Assembly (NCBI RefSeq): GCF_021531475.1
Contig: NZ_JADYTX010000018.1
Location: forward strand, 1-40,119
DNA from: Fusobacterium perfoetens
GTDB lineage: Bacteria; Fusobacteriota; Fusobacteriia; Fusobacteriales; Fusobacteriaceae
Reading direction: 5' to 3'
DNA length: 40,119 bases
Every line of letters begins with the position of its first letter. The first letter of the stretch is position 1. The notes beneath the pieces were generated by a model, which made no database searches, had not been told where the DNA came from, and saw only the letters and a list, made by a program, of their open reading frames with translations. Made by a program: the position numbers and the translations under genes. Positions 7,312-16,196 of this stretch are shown piece by piece.

Positions 7312-8490
7312 ATGGAGATATTAAACAAATTAGAAAATAAATTTAGTGAGATTTTTGAAGACTTAAAAGAGTTAAATGAATATATATACAAAAATCCTGA
7401 ACTTGGAAGAAAAGAGTTTAAAGCTTGTGAAGCTCATAAAAATCTTTTAAAAAAATATGGATTTGATATTGAAGAAAACTATATTGGAATACCTACAGCA
7501 TATTTAGCAAAATATTCATCTGGAAAAAAAGGAATAAAAATAGGATATTTAGCTGAATATGATGCTCTTCCAGAGATTGGTCACGGTTGTGGTCATAATA
7601 TTTTAGGAACAACAAGTATCGGAGCAGGAATTTTATTAAAAGAATATATTGATGAATTTGGTGGAGAGGTTTTAATATTCGGTACTCCTGCAGAGGAAAC
7701 TTTTGGAGCTAAAGTTGATATGGCAGAGGCTGGTTGTTTTGATGATATAGATGTGGCAATGATTTCTCACCCAACTGGAAAAAATCACGAAAAAAGTGGA
7801 ACATCTCAAGCAATGGAAGCTTTACAATTTACTTTCAGAGGAAAAACAGCTCACGCAGCTGGTGACCCATACAATGGAATAAATGCTCTTGATGGTGTGA
7901 TACAATTTTTCAATAGCATTAATGCATTAAGACAACAAACAAAAACAAGTGCAAGAATCCACGGTATAATCTCAAATGGTGGAGAGGCTGCAAATATTAT
8001 TCCAGATTTAGCAGTTGCAAATTTCTATGTAAGAGAAGCTACAACAAAAGAGATGTTAAAACTTAGTGAGCGTGTAAAAAATTGTGCTAAGGGAGCTGCT
8101 CTTGCCACTGGTACGTCTTTAGAAATAGAAAATTATGAATATACTTTCAAACATCTTGTAACAAATGAAAAATTATCAAGTATATATACAAAAAATCTTG
8201 AACTTCAAGGGATAAAAGATATTCCAATGTCTGACCCTACTGGTTCTAGTGACTGTGGAGATGTAAGTCATCATTGCCCAACAATTCATACTTATTTCCC
8301 AATATCTAAGTGTGAACTTACTGGACACAGCATTGAATTTGCAAAAGCTACAATTACAGAAGAAGCTTATCAAGGAATGAAAGAAGCTATATTTGCCCTT
8401 GTGATGACTGGAAAAGATATTTTAGAAAATGAAAATCTTTTAAAAGAGATAAAAGATGAATTTAATCAAATGAAAAAAACTTTAATATAA
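7312..8490 (+). CDS. M20 family metallo-amidohydrolase (PM20D2/AbgB-like)
   Basis: A 392-residue two-domain zinc amidohydrolase that should cleave an N-acyl or dipeptide amide bond of an amino-acid derivative in the cytosol. The first metal site appears in GYLAEYDALPEIGHGCGHN (78-96), with H91, H95 and the preceding acidic residue, and the catalytic/metal pair is in PAEET (126-130). The inserted dimerisation domain begins near 165 (EALQFTFRGKTAHAAGDP), and the closing motif is DPTGSSDCGDVSHHCPT. The ATG follows AGGAGG. It is the first structural gene after the leader peptide and terminator, and is followed 22 bases later by a binding protein, so the pair may recover an imported acylated amino acid. 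The substrate cannot be read from the sequence. Confidence 0.88.
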   Translation: MEILNKLENKFSEIFEDLKELNEYIYKNPELGRKEFKACEAHKNLLKKYGFDIEENYIGIPTAYLAKYSSGKKGIKIGYLAEYDALPEIGHGCGHNILGTTSIGAGILLKEYIDEFGGEVLIFGTPAEETFGAKVDMAEAGCFDDIDVAMISHPTGKNHEKSGTSQAMEALQFTFRGKTAHAAGDPYNGINALDGVIQFFNSINALRQQTKTSARIHGIISNGGEAANIIPDLAVANFYVREATTKEMLKLSERVKNCAKGAALATGTSLEIENYEYTFKHLVTNEKLSSIYTKNLELQGIKDIPMSDPTGSSDCGDVSHHCPTIHTYFPISKCELTGHSIEFAKATITEEAYQGMKEAIFALVMTGKDILENENLLKEIKDEFNQMKKTLI

Positions 8491-8512
8491 CTTTTTAAGG
8501 AGGAGTATAATT

Positions 8513-9247
8513 ATGAAAAAATTTCTAGTTTTAATGTTATCTTTAATTTTATTTGTATCTAGCTTTGGTGCTAAAAAGCTTTATGTAGGAACAAATGCTG
8601 AGTTCAAACCTTATGAATATCTTGAAGGAGATAAAATAGTTGGTTTTGATATTGAGCTTATGGAAGCAATGGGAAAAGAAATGGGATATGAAATCAAATG
8701 GAATAATATGACTTTTGATGGACTTTTACCAGCACTTCAAATGGGAAAAATTGATGCTGTAATAGCTGGAATGTCGCCTACTGCTGAAAGAAAAAAAGCT
8801 GTAGACTTCTCTAAACCATACTTAAACTTCCAAACTGGTCACTCTGTTATAGTAAGAATAAATGAAACTGCTATTGTGAAAAAAGAAGATTTAAATGGAA
8901 AAACTGCTGGAGTTCAACTTGGAACAAAACAAGAAGAATTAGCAAAAGCTTTAGGAGCTAATATAGTTCGTTATGATTCATTCACAGGAGCTTTACTTGC
9001 ACTAAAACAAAGTAAAATAGATGCTGTTGTATTAGATGAACAAGCAAGTGCTAAATATTTAAAAACTATGCCTGAAGTTAAAGTTGCTGATACTATCTAT
9101 GATGAAGATCCTGGAGAATCAATAGCTGTTAAGAAAGGAAATAAAAAATTAATAGAAGAATTAAACAGTGCTTTTGATAAAGTTGTAGAAAATGGTACTT
9201 ATGCAAAAATATTAGAAAAATATTTCCCTGAAAAAGTATCTAAATAA
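8513..9247 (+). CDS. Amino-acid ABC transporter substrate-binding protein (family 3)
   Basis: A 244-residue periplasmic solute-binding protein. The first 19 residues are a signal peptide (MKKFLVLMLSLILFVSSFGA) with no lipobox cysteine. The mature domain opens with LYVGTNAEFKPYEY and GFDIELMEAMG, followed by MTFDGLLPALQMGKIDAVIAGM, the signature of HisJ/ArtJ/FliY-type polar amino-acid binders. It follows the M20 amidohydrolase by 22 bases with its own AAGGAGG and ends at a strong terminator. No permease or ATPase gene lies nearby, so it must use a transporter encoded elsewhere. The ligand (basic amino acid, cystine or a conjugate) is unresolved. Confidence 0.88.
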   Translation: MKKFLVLMLSLILFVSSFGAKKLYVGTNAEFKPYEYLEGDKIVGFDIELMEAMGKEMGYEIKWNNMTFDGLLPALQMGKIDAVIAGMSPTAERKKAVDFSKPYLNFQTGHSVIVRINETAIVKKEDLNGKTAGVQLGTKQEELAKALGANIVRYDSFTGALLALKQSKIDAVVLDEQASAKYLKTMPEVKVADTIYDEDPGESIAVKKGNKKLIEELNSAFDKVVENGTYAKILEKYFPEKVSK

Positions 9248-9262
9248 TTTAATAAAAAATTA

Positions 9263-9300
9263 AGACCTGATGCGTATAATTTACGTTTCAGGTCTATTTT
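9263..9300. terminator. Bidirectional terminator between the binding-protein gene and the diguanylate cyclase gene
   Basis: AGACCTGA (9263-9270) pairs with TCAGGTCT (9288-9295), with an inner CGTA/TACG stem, followed by ATTTTTATTT on the plus strand. The genes on either side converge here; the A-rich left flank lets it also act for the minus strand. Confidence 0.8.
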
Positions 9301-9303
9301 TAT

Positions 9304-11178
9304 TTAGTTATTATCTATAAAATAACTTCCTTTTTTGCTATTTTTAACACGATAAAGAGCATTATCCGCTTTCTTATAAATCTCTTTAAAATTCATATCT
9401 TTTTTTATAATTACTCCACCAATAGAAGCACCTACTGTAACAGATTTATTATTTTCTATATAAGTTTTATTAAGAATATCATTTAACTGCTGAGCTATTT
9501 CATTTAATTTTTCTATATTAGAAACTTCTTTCACTAAAAGTGCAAACTCATCTCCACCAAATCTTGCAAAAACTCCAACATCTTTTGCAACAAGTTTAAT
9601 CTTAGCAGCACTTTCTTGTAAAATTTTATCTCCCATATCATGTCCAAAAGTATCATTAGCCTTTTTAAAATTATCTAAATCTATGATGAAAAATGCACTT
9701 ACTCCTTCTAACTCTTTGTCACTATTTAAAAATAAATTCATCTCTTTTTCAAAGTTTTCACGATTATAAAGTTTTGTAAGAAAATCATATTTTGATTTTT
9801 TACTTATTATCTCCAGTTCTTGTTCTTTTATTTTTTCCTCTGTACAATTTTCTAAAATTCCAACTGTACTTTGAGAATCTACAATTATTGAATTAATCCT
9901 AAACCATTTCCATTCAGAATCTTTTTTCTTCAGAGGAATTACAATATTTTCTATACTTTTACCAAGTGTAATATTGTTATAAATTTCATCATAAACTTTA
10001 AAAAACTCCGGTTTAGTAACTACAAATTTTTCAATCTTAGTAGGGTGAATCTCATCGAAAGGAATAGTTAATTCTTGTTTTTCCTCTTTTCCATAATAAT
10101 TGTAAACAACAACTTTTCTCTCTAATAAATTAACTTTAAAGATTATATCCTCTGTTTTATGAAGCAACATTTTAAACATTCTATTCTTAACAGCAATAAT
10201 CTGACTATCATTTTTGATAACTTTATATGTATAGTAAAATATTCCTAAAATAACCGAAACTATAACAATCATAAATTCTATTAAAACCAACAACATCTCA
10301 TTTGATATTTCTTTTACTTCCATTGTGTGAAAAACAAGCTTTTCACGAGTGAGAGCAGAAAAAACATACCAATTTTTTATTCCAAGAGGATCGTAAATTA
10401 TATAACGTCCAGCATCTCCATATTCAAAATAATATGTTCCTGTTCTTTTATTTTCTACATCATCTTTTATTTTTTCTACTGTAATTCCATCAAAATATCT
10501 GTATCTTTCAATTTCGTCCCAAAAAAGCAATCCCTTTTTTCCAGAAAAAGAATAACTACTATTAGAACTGCTTATATATCTTCCTGTTGTATCTACTATC
10601 TGAAAATATTGTCTAGAATCTTTAGAAAAATTGGTCAAACTCTCAAAATGTGATATTGAAAAATATCCAAATAATGCTTTTGTTTTTCCATCTTTTGTAT
10701 TTAAAGGAATTGCTATCAAAATTTCAGAACTTTCTGTGTCGTCCTCAACAAGAATATCTGAAATATATCTTTTATCATTTTTTAGTGAATCATCTAAATT
10801 TATATCTCTAATATCCCATTTATGTCCATCAGAATCTGAGGTTTTTCCATCAGAATAAATTATTCCAAGTGACTTAAAATGTCCTTTATTTTCAATTCCT
10901 TTAAGTTTTTTTAAAACCTCTTCTGCAGTCAACTCTTCTAAATTTTCTGTTTCTATAATAGTTCCTAATATATGAGAAGAGTGTCCTATCTCTTTATAAA
11001 TAATGTTTTTTATCTGAGAAGAAAGCTCATGGATACGCTCCATATTATTTTGTAATACTTTATTTTTTATCTTTTCTTGATATTTAGAAAAAGATGATAT
11101 CACAACTATGGCATTAATAAAAACAATCAATCCCACAATTACTGAAACGATTTTTCCTTTTAAATTATAAACTTTCAT
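9304..11178 (-). CDS. Membrane diguanylate cyclase with extracytoplasmic sensor domain
   Basis: It makes cyclic di-GMP from two GTP. The 624-residue protein has a membrane segment at about 8-30, a large extracytoplasmic region (31-295) of dCACHE-like character, a second membrane segment (296-318), a PAS-like region (about 335-450) and a GGDEF domain with intact RFGGDEF (signature at 541-545) and IDLDNFKKANDTFGHDMGD. No RxxD inhibitory site lies five residues before the signature, so product feedback through that site is not expected. An ATG five codons further upstream is open, but GGAG lies nine bases before the ATG at 11178, which I prefer. It has its own consensus promoter and is monocistronic. 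Confidence 0.9.
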   Translation of the reverse strand: MKVYNLKGKIVSVIVGLIVFINAIVVISSFSKYQEKIKNKVLQNNMERIHELSSQIKNIIYKEIGHSSHILGTIIETENLEELTAEEVLKKLKGIENKGHFKSLGIIYSDGKTSDSDGHKWDIRDINLDDSLKNDKRYISDILVEDDTESSEILIAIPLNTKDGKTKALFGYFSISHFESLTNFSKDSRQYFQIVDTTGRYISSSNSSYSFSGKKGLLFWDEIERYRYFDGITVEKIKDDVENKRTGTYYFEYGDAGRYIIYDPLGIKNWYVFSALTREKLVFHTMEVKEISNEMLLVLIEFMIVIVSVILGIFYYTYKVIKNDSQIIAVKNRMFKMLLHKTEDIIFKVNLLERKVVVYNYYGKEEKQELTIPFDEIHPTKIEKFVVTKPEFFKVYDEIYNNITLGKSIENIVIPLKKKDSEWKWFRINSIIVDSQSTVGILENCTEEKIKEQELEIISKKSKYDFLTKLYNRENFEKEMNLFLNSDKELEGVSAFFIIDLDNFKKANDTFGHDMGDKILQESAAKIKLVAKDVGVFARFGGDEFALLVKEVSNIEKLNEIAQQLNDILNKTYIENNKSVTVGASIGGVIIKKDMNFKEIYKKADNALYRVKNSKKGSYFIDNN

Positions 11179-11242
11179 CACAATATTCTCCATTTAAAAT
11201 TATTATATAAACTATGATGTTAAACAATAATCTAGCAACTCA

Positions 11243-11270
11243 ATTATACCAAAATAATATCTAATGTCAA
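11243..11270 (-). promoter_or_regulatory. Promoter of the diguanylate cyclase gene
   Basis: On the minus strand TTGACA (11270-11265), a 16-base spacer and TATAAT (11248-11243): both boxes are perfect consensus. Confidence 0.8.
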
Positions 11271-11293
11271 GGAAAACACTTAAGCTTTTTTTC

Positions 11294-11335
11294 CAAAAAA
11301 TGGGTATTCTTGCTATTTTCTAGCTTTGAATACCC
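11294..11335 (-). terminator. Terminator of cca
   Basis: Read on the minus strand, GGGTATTC pairs with GAATACCC (11335-11328 with 11309-11302), with an inner GCTA/TAGC stem, and is followed by ATTTTTT. It ends the flavoprotein-cca unit before the cyclase promoter. Confidence 0.85.
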
Positions 11336-11341
11336 CAATTT

Positions 11342-12673
11342 TTATTTTTTATAATTTATTGCAAGATTTATAAGAGTCTCATAGTTATTTAGATTTTCAT
11401 CTTCTAAAACTTTTTCCATAAGATAATCTAAAATCTCTCCTATTATTTTTCCTTTTGAAACTCCCACTTTTAATAAATCTTTTCCAGATATTTTTAAATC
11501 TTTTATTGATAATGGAGGTTTAGTTTCTTGGATTTTTTTTAAAATATTTTTTATTTGTTCTAAATCCTCAAGATTACAAACATCATTGTTGTGAGTTCTT
11601 CTATCAGCTTCTACAACTTCCAAATATCTATATAAATCCTCTTCACCAAACCGATTTAACATTTTTTTTACAAATATTTCATCAATGTTTTGTCTATAGA
11701 GAGAGTGGTATTTTATAATTTTACAAACTCTTTCTGTATCTAGTTTACTAAATTTAAGATTTAACATCAGTTTTTCAGCTATCTCAACAGAATATTTTTC
11801 GTGTCTATAAAAATGCCCTTGATTGTCCTCTCCAAAAGTATAACATCTAGGCTTTCCTATATCATGAAATAAAACTGCAAGACGTGTTATTAAATCCCTG
11901 CTAGAAAATTCTAAACTTTTTAGAATATGCTCATCAACAGTATAGATATGGTGTATATTTTTTTGGTCAAAGCCTATGGTCTTGCTCCACTCTGGGATTA
12001 TCTCCTCTAAAATTTTATTTTCTGACATCACTTTTAAAACTTTATAGGCATTTTTCCCTGTGATTATCTTGCTAAACTCATCTCTTATTCTCTCTGCTGA
12101 AAGATTTTGTATAAGGTTTTTAGATTTTTTTATCTCCTCAATAGTTTCTGGAAAATATTTTAAATCCTTTGTTGCAAGAAATCTAAAATATCTTAAAATT
12201 CTCAAAGGGTCTTCTTTAATTCTCTGTGTGCAATCTCCTACAAATCTTAAAACTTTATTTTCTATATCCTCTTTTGATTTTTCTCCAAAATAAAATTTTT
12301 CCCCATCATAGGCTATTGCATTTATTGTAAAATCTCGCCTTTTTAAATCATCATAGATATTTTTGGTAAACTCTACCTTTTGGGTTTTTCTATCTAGAGG
12401 TGTTCCTATATCTTCCCTCAGCTTTGCAATCTCATAAGGAATACCGTCCATTTTTATTTGAATTATTCCAAAATGTTTTCCCATCTCTTTAGGCTTAAAA
12501 TTTTTAAAAATCTCTTTTAATCTCTCATACTCTATATCTGTAACAAAGTCACAATCTTTTGGATCAAGTCCTAAAAAAATATCTCTTACAAATCCACCTA
12601 CAATATATCCTTGCCCCTCTTCCTTAAGAAGATTCAGTATAAATTCTATATTGTAGTTTAATTTTATCTCCAT
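11342..12673 (-). CDS. cca: CCA tRNA nucleotidyltransferase with HD domain
   Basis: This enzyme adds or repairs the 3'-CCA of tRNA without a template. The 443-residue protein starts with the nucleotidyltransferase head: GGFVRD (26-31) and the two-metal carboxylates of D40-C-D42, then RRDFTINAIAYD (112-123) and EDPLRILRYFRF (144-155), which form the neck and nucleotide-recognition region. The C-terminal half carries an HD phosphohydrolase-like domain with H270-D271 in LFHDIGKP. The HD domain together with this length resembles the bacterial class II enzymes with HD. It lies 14 bases downstream of the flavoprotein gene and ends at a strong terminator. Confidence 0.93.
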   Translation of the reverse strand: MEIKLNYNIEFILNLLKEEGQGYIVGGFVRDIFLGLDPKDCDFVTDIEYERLKEIFKNFKPKEMGKHFGIIQIKMDGIPYEIAKLREDIGTPLDRKTQKVEFTKNIYDDLKRRDFTINAIAYDGEKFYFGEKSKEDIENKVLRFVGDCTQRIKEDPLRILRYFRFLATKDLKYFPETIEEIKKSKNLIQNLSAERIRDEFSKIITGKNAYKVLKVMSENKILEEIIPEWSKTIGFDQKNIHHIYTVDEHILKSLEFSSRDLITRLAVLFHDIGKPRCYTFGEDNQGHFYRHEKYSVEIAEKLMLNLKFSKLDTERVCKIIKYHSLYRQNIDEIFVKKMLNRFGEEDLYRYLEVVEADRRTHNNDVCNLEDLEQIKNILKKIQETKPPLSIKDLKISGKDLLKVGVSKGKIIGEILDYLMEKVLEDENLNNYETLINLAINYKK

Positions 12674-12687
12674 ATCATCTCTCGTTT

Positions 12688-13233
12688 CTATACAAATTTT
12701 TTATATAACTCTTTAAGTTGTGATACTTTTTCGCTATCTTTTGCTAAATCAGATTTTTCAGTGGCAGAAATATATTTTTCAACTATTAAGTCCCATCTTA
12801 AATATTCACTTATACATTTGAATTGTTTTCCAATTATTTCATATTCAGGGTCATCTAAAGTTGCAGAACCAACTGCAAGAACACCGATTTTTTTAGGTTT
12901 TTGAACTAACAATGCACCTTTCATATAAACTCTATCTATTGCAGTCTTAAGTTGTGAAGAAATTCCCCACCAATAAACAGGAGAACCAAATATAACTACA
13001 TCTGCCTCAACAACTTTGTCAGCTACAACTTGTCCATCATCTTTTGTTGCACAAGTTCCGTTAGTTGTTTTACAATAATCACAACCTTTACAACCAACTA
13101 TTTCACATTCTCTTAAATTTATCATTTCCACTTGAGCATCTGTGTTTTGTAAAAATCCTTCTTGAATAGCATTTAAAGCTGTGTCAGTATTTCCTCCAAC
13201 TCTCGGACTTCCATTTAATAATAAAACTTTCAT
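12688..13233 (-). CDS. NADPH-dependent FMN reductase / iron-sulfur flavoprotein-like protein
   Basis: A 181-residue flavodoxin-fold protein. It begins MKVLLLNGSPRVGGNTD, the FMN-phosphate loop of this family, and has the second flavin-binding segment FGSPVYWWGISSQLK near 88-102. A cysteine cluster C43, C48, C51, C54 and C61 (GCKGCDYC) resembles the cluster-binding motif of iron-sulfur flavoproteins, so a [4Fe-4S] centre is plausible. Such proteins shuttle electrons or reduce quinones and oxidants. Start at ATG behind AGGAGG. It precedes cca in one transcription unit, though the two functions are unrelated as far as I can see. Confidence 0.85.
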   Translation of the reverse strand: MKVLLLNGSPRVGGNTDTALNAIQEGFLQNTDAQVEMINLRECEIVGCKGCDYCKTTNGTCATKDDGQVVADKVVEADVVIFGSPVYWWGISSQLKTAIDRVYMKGALLVQKPKKIGVLAVGSATLDDPEYEIIGKQFKCISEYLRWDLIVEKYISATEKSDLAKDSEKVSQLKELYKKFV

Positions 13234-13274
13234 ATTTCTCCTCCTTTTGAAACTTTTTTCCTACCTCTATGTTA

Positions 13275-13303
13275 AACTTATCACTTTTTGACTCTAAAGT
13301 CAA
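13275..13303 (-). promoter_or_regulatory. Putative promoter of the flavoprotein-cca unit
   Basis: On the minus strand TTGACT (13303-13298), a 17-base spacer and TAAGTT (13280-13275). The -35 box is one arm of an inverted repeat TTGACT-N4-AGTCAA (13288-13303) that could be an operator or a weak hairpin after the ABC gene. Confidence 0.4.
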
Positions 13304-13307
13304 GCTA

Positions 13308-15020
13308 TTAATTATTAAACATTGATGAATAAAGCTTGTAATAAATACCTTTTGTTTCTAAAAGTTCATTATGATTTCCTTTTTCTTTTATATTTCCATT
13401 TTGTATAACAAAAATTTCATCAGCATTTTTTATTGTAGAAAGTCTGTGAGCTACCACCAAAGTAGTTCTACCTTTTGAAAGTTCCTCCAACTCTTTTTGA
13501 ATAAATATCTCTGTTGTATTATCAAGTGCAGAAGTAGCCTCATCTAAAATTAAAATAGTTGGATTTTTTAGGAAAACCCTAGCAATAGAAAGTCTTTGCT
13601 TTTGTCCTCCAGAAAGTTTTACCCCTCTTTCTCCAATCTCTGTATCATAACCTTTTTCCAAACTCATAATATAGTCGTGGATATTTGCTTTTCTACTAGC
13701 CTCAAATACCTCTTCATCTGTGGCATTTGGATTTCCATATAAAATATTTTCTTTTATTGTTCCACCAAAAAGATATACATCTTGTTGAACTATTCCAATA
13801 TTTTTTCTTAGAGATTCCAACGTAATATCATTGATATTTATTCCATCTATTGTTATTTCTCCAGAATTAATCTTATAAAAATTTGGTATCAAATGACAAA
13901 TAGTAGTTTTTCCCTCTCCACTTGGTCCAACAAGAGCGATTTTTTTACCAGCTGGGACTTTAAAAGATATTCCTTTTAAAATTTCCTTAGAGTCATTATA
14001 TGAAAAATGTACCTCTTTAAACTCAATCTCCCCTTTTATATTTGAAATGTCCTTGGCATTTTCTCTATCTTTTTCAGGAACTTCATCAATAATTTCCAAA
14101 AATCTTTTAAACCCAGTTATTCCATTTTGATATTGTTCTGTAAAATCTATAAGTTTTGTAAGAGGAGTTATAAAAAGATTTATTGAGATTATAAAAGTAG
14201 CATAATCTCCACCGTTTATCTTTCCTTGAAATAAAAACACTCCCCCTGCAATAAGTACCACTACATTAAAAAAATCTGTGATAAAGTTTGTTGATGAGAA
14301 AAATTGTCCCATAGCTTTATAAGCTTTTCTTTTTGATTCTACAAAAGCGTTATTCCCTACATCAAATTTTTTCTCCTCAATGTGAGAATTATTAAAAGCT
14401 TTTGTAACTCTTATTCCTGAGATACTACTTTCAAGTGAGGCATTAATCACAGCTACATTTTTTCTACTTTCCATAAAAGCATCTCTCATTCTATTTTTAA
14501 AAGTGGCTGATACCAAAAGCATAGCAGGTACACAAGCAAAAATAATAAGAGTTAAAGTTTTTTCTATTGTCAAAAGATAGATAAATGACCCCACTATCAT
14601 TATCCCAAAAATAAAAAAGTTTTCAGGAGCGTGGTGAGCTAACTCGCTTATATCTTGCAAATCGTTTGTCATTCTTGACATTATTTTTCCTGTTTGATGA
14701 TTATCATAATATGAGTAAGGAAGAGTTTGGATTCTTTTAAACATCTCTTTTCTCATCTGAGCTTGCATCTTAACTCCCATAATATGTCCATAGTATTGTA
14801 CAAAAAATCTTAGAAACATTCTTGTAACATAGATTACCAAAAGAAAAGCCCCAAAAATATATATCATTTTATAATTTTTTTCTGGAATAAGTTTATTTAA
14901 CATCACCCTTGTAGTTATAGGATAAAGCATTCCTAGACAAGCTATAAGAAATGATGCTATCATATCCAAAATAAATATTTTTTTATAAGGTTTATAATAA
15001 CTTATAAATCTTCTTATCAT
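13308..15020 (-). CDS. ABC exporter half-transporter (MsbA/LmrA type)
   Basis: A 570-residue fusion of one six-helix exporter membrane domain (about 1-310) and one nucleotide-binding domain, so it should act as a homodimer in the inner membrane. The ATPase part has Walker A GPSGEGKT (365-372), the Q-loop near VQQDVYLF, signature LSGGQ (469-473), Walker B ILILDE (489-494) and the switch histidine in VVAHRLS. The start has GGGGGGAG seven bases before the ATG. It lies 20 bases after the NUDIX gene on the same strand. Whether it moves lipid, drug or peptide cannot be told from sequence, and no obvious substrate gene is beside it. Confidence 0.88.
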   Translation of the reverse strand: MIRRFISYYKPYKKIFILDMIASFLIACLGMLYPITTRVMLNKLIPEKNYKMIYIFGAFLLVIYVTRMFLRFFVQYYGHIMGVKMQAQMRKEMFKRIQTLPYSYYDNHQTGKIMSRMTNDLQDISELAHHAPENFFIFGIMIVGSFIYLLTIEKTLTLIIFACVPAMLLVSATFKNRMRDAFMESRKNVAVINASLESSISGIRVTKAFNNSHIEEKKFDVGNNAFVESKRKAYKAMGQFFSSTNFITDFFNVVVLIAGGVFLFQGKINGGDYATFIISINLFITPLTKLIDFTEQYQNGITGFKRFLEIIDEVPEKDRENAKDISNIKGEIEFKEVHFSYNDSKEILKGISFKVPAGKKIALVGPSGEGKTTICHLIPNFYKINSGEITIDGININDITLESLRKNIGIVQQDVYLFGGTIKENILYGNPNATDEEVFEASRKANIHDYIMSLEKGYDTEIGERGVKLSGGQKQRLSIARVFLKNPTILILDEATSALDNTTEIFIQKELEELSKGRTTLVVAHRLSTIKNADEIFVIQNGNIKEKGNHNELLETKGIYYKLYSSMFNN

Positions 15021-15040
15021 AATTTTTCTCCCCCCCTATT

Positions 15041-15607
15041 CTAATAATACTTTTTTACTTTTTCAGTTAATTTTGAATAAATATTATCAATAAACCATTT
15101 TTCACTTGATTTTTTTGAAATATCTTCTACATTTATCCAATCTAATCCACTATTTTCATCAGGCTTTACAAAAAGTTTCTCCTCTGTGTCCCCTTCCAAT
15201 AAAAATGTCAAATTCAAATGAAGATGTGAAGAAACATATTTTCCTTTTTTTATATGCCCATTTACTGTAAGAATTTCCATTGAAAAAATATCTTTTGTTA
15301 AAAATTTTATATTTTTAATTCCACTTTCTTCTTCTATTTCTTTTAACACAACATTTCTTAAATTACTATCTCCGTCAGCGTGTCCTCCAAGCCAAGCCCA
15401 AGAGTTATAGATATTGTGATAGCACATCAAAACTTTTTTTCTAGAACTATCTACTATCCAAGCTGATACTGTAAAATGGCATTTTTTATTATCTCTTGTT
15501 AAAATATCTTTTTCATTTTCTAATAATTCAAGAATAATCTCTCTGTCTTTTTCCTCTTGCTCATTAAAAGGAATATAATTTTTTATCTCATTTTTTAAAT
15601 TTTCCAT
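15041..15607 (-). CDS. NUDIX hydrolase
   Basis: A 188-residue protein with a Nudix box at 75-97: G, five residues, then NLRNVVL and KEIEEESGI. The second position of the box is Ser where Glu is common, and the RE pair is KE, but the EExGI metal-binding core is intact. Nudix enzymes hydrolyse nucleoside diphosphates linked to another group. The surrounding ILELLENEKDIL and WAWLGGHADGD segments match a family of about 180 residues often annotated simply as NUDIX domain protein. It precedes the ABC exporter by 20 bases. Substrate unknown. Confidence 0.85.
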   Translation of the reverse strand: MENLKNEIKNYIPFNEQEEKDREIILELLENEKDILTRDNKKCHFTVSAWIVDSSRKKVLMCYHNIYNSWAWLGGHADGDSNLRNVVLKEIEEESGIKNIKFLTKDIFSMEILTVNGHIKKGKYVSSHLHLNLTFLLEGDTEEKLFVKPDENSGLDWINVEDISKKSSEKWFIDNIYSKLTEKVKKYY

Positions 15608-15665
15608 TTTTACCTCTACAAAATTTTTCTTTCCTAAATTATATCATAAAATTTTATTTTAATTA

Positions 15666-15700
15666 ATAAAAAACCTCAGTACAATATTTGTACCAAGGTT
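15666..15700 (-). terminator. Terminator of the ankyrin-protein gene
   Basis: Plus-strand AACCT-CA-GTACAA pairs with TTGTAC-CA-AGGTT (15672-15700), and the minus strand continues into TTTTTT. It separates the ankyrin gene from the NUDIX gene. Confidence 0.75.
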
Positions 15701-15722
15701 AAATTATTTCTATTTGTATATT

Positions 15723-16091
15723 TTAATCTTCTTCGATTTCTTCTATCTCTCTTAAAACTCTTTTACTAGAATTTTCTAAAGCAATATCTTTAGGAGTTCT
15801 TCCCTTGTAGTCCTCTTGTTCTAAATCTGCTCCGTATTCCCAAAGTAATTTAAAAATTTTGTGAAAATCTTTTTTGGCTGCTATATGTAGAGGTGTTTCA
15901 TGATTTTTATTTTCTACATTTGGATCAGCTCCGTGATACATTAAAGCATCAACAAACTCATATTTTCCCTCTTGAACAGCTAAATGCAGAATAGTGAATC
16001 CTTTTGAATCCTTTTCTTCAACAGTAATAATACTCAAATTTTCCTCAAAATTTTCAATGTCATCGCTTTCCAAAAATGTTAATAATTCCAT
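15723..16091 (-). CDS. Ankyrin repeat protein
   Basis: A 122-residue soluble protein built from about three ankyrin repeats: a degenerate first unit, then FTILHLAVQEGKYEFVDALM with YHGADPN, then TPLHIAAKKDFHKIFKLLW with EYGADLE, and a capping unit KGRTPKDIALEN. It has no signal peptide and a strongly acidic C-terminus (EIEEIEED). Ankyrin repeats mediate protein binding; no partner is evident. The nearest AAGGAG is 17 bases before the ATG, an unusually long distance, and no better in-frame start is present. It stands alone with its own promoter and terminator. Confidence 0.85.
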   Translation of the reverse strand: MELLTFLESDDIENFEENLSIITVEEKDSKGFTILHLAVQEGKYEFVDALMYHGADPNVENKNHETPLHIAAKKDFHKIFKLLWEYGADLEQEDYKGRTPKDIALENSSKRVLREIEEIEED

Positions 16092-16149
16092 TTTTTTTAA
16101 ATTAATTTCTCCTTCTTTCTAAAATTTTCCTAACTTGCCGTTATTGTAT

Positions 16150-16177
16150 ATTATACTATATTTTTTTTAAATTTCAA
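16150..16177 (-). promoter_or_regulatory. Promoter of the ankyrin-protein gene
   Basis: On the minus strand TTGAAA (16177-16172), a 16-base spacer and TATAAT (16155-16150). Confidence 0.65.
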
Positions 16178-16196
16178 GGACTTTATTTTGCTTTTT

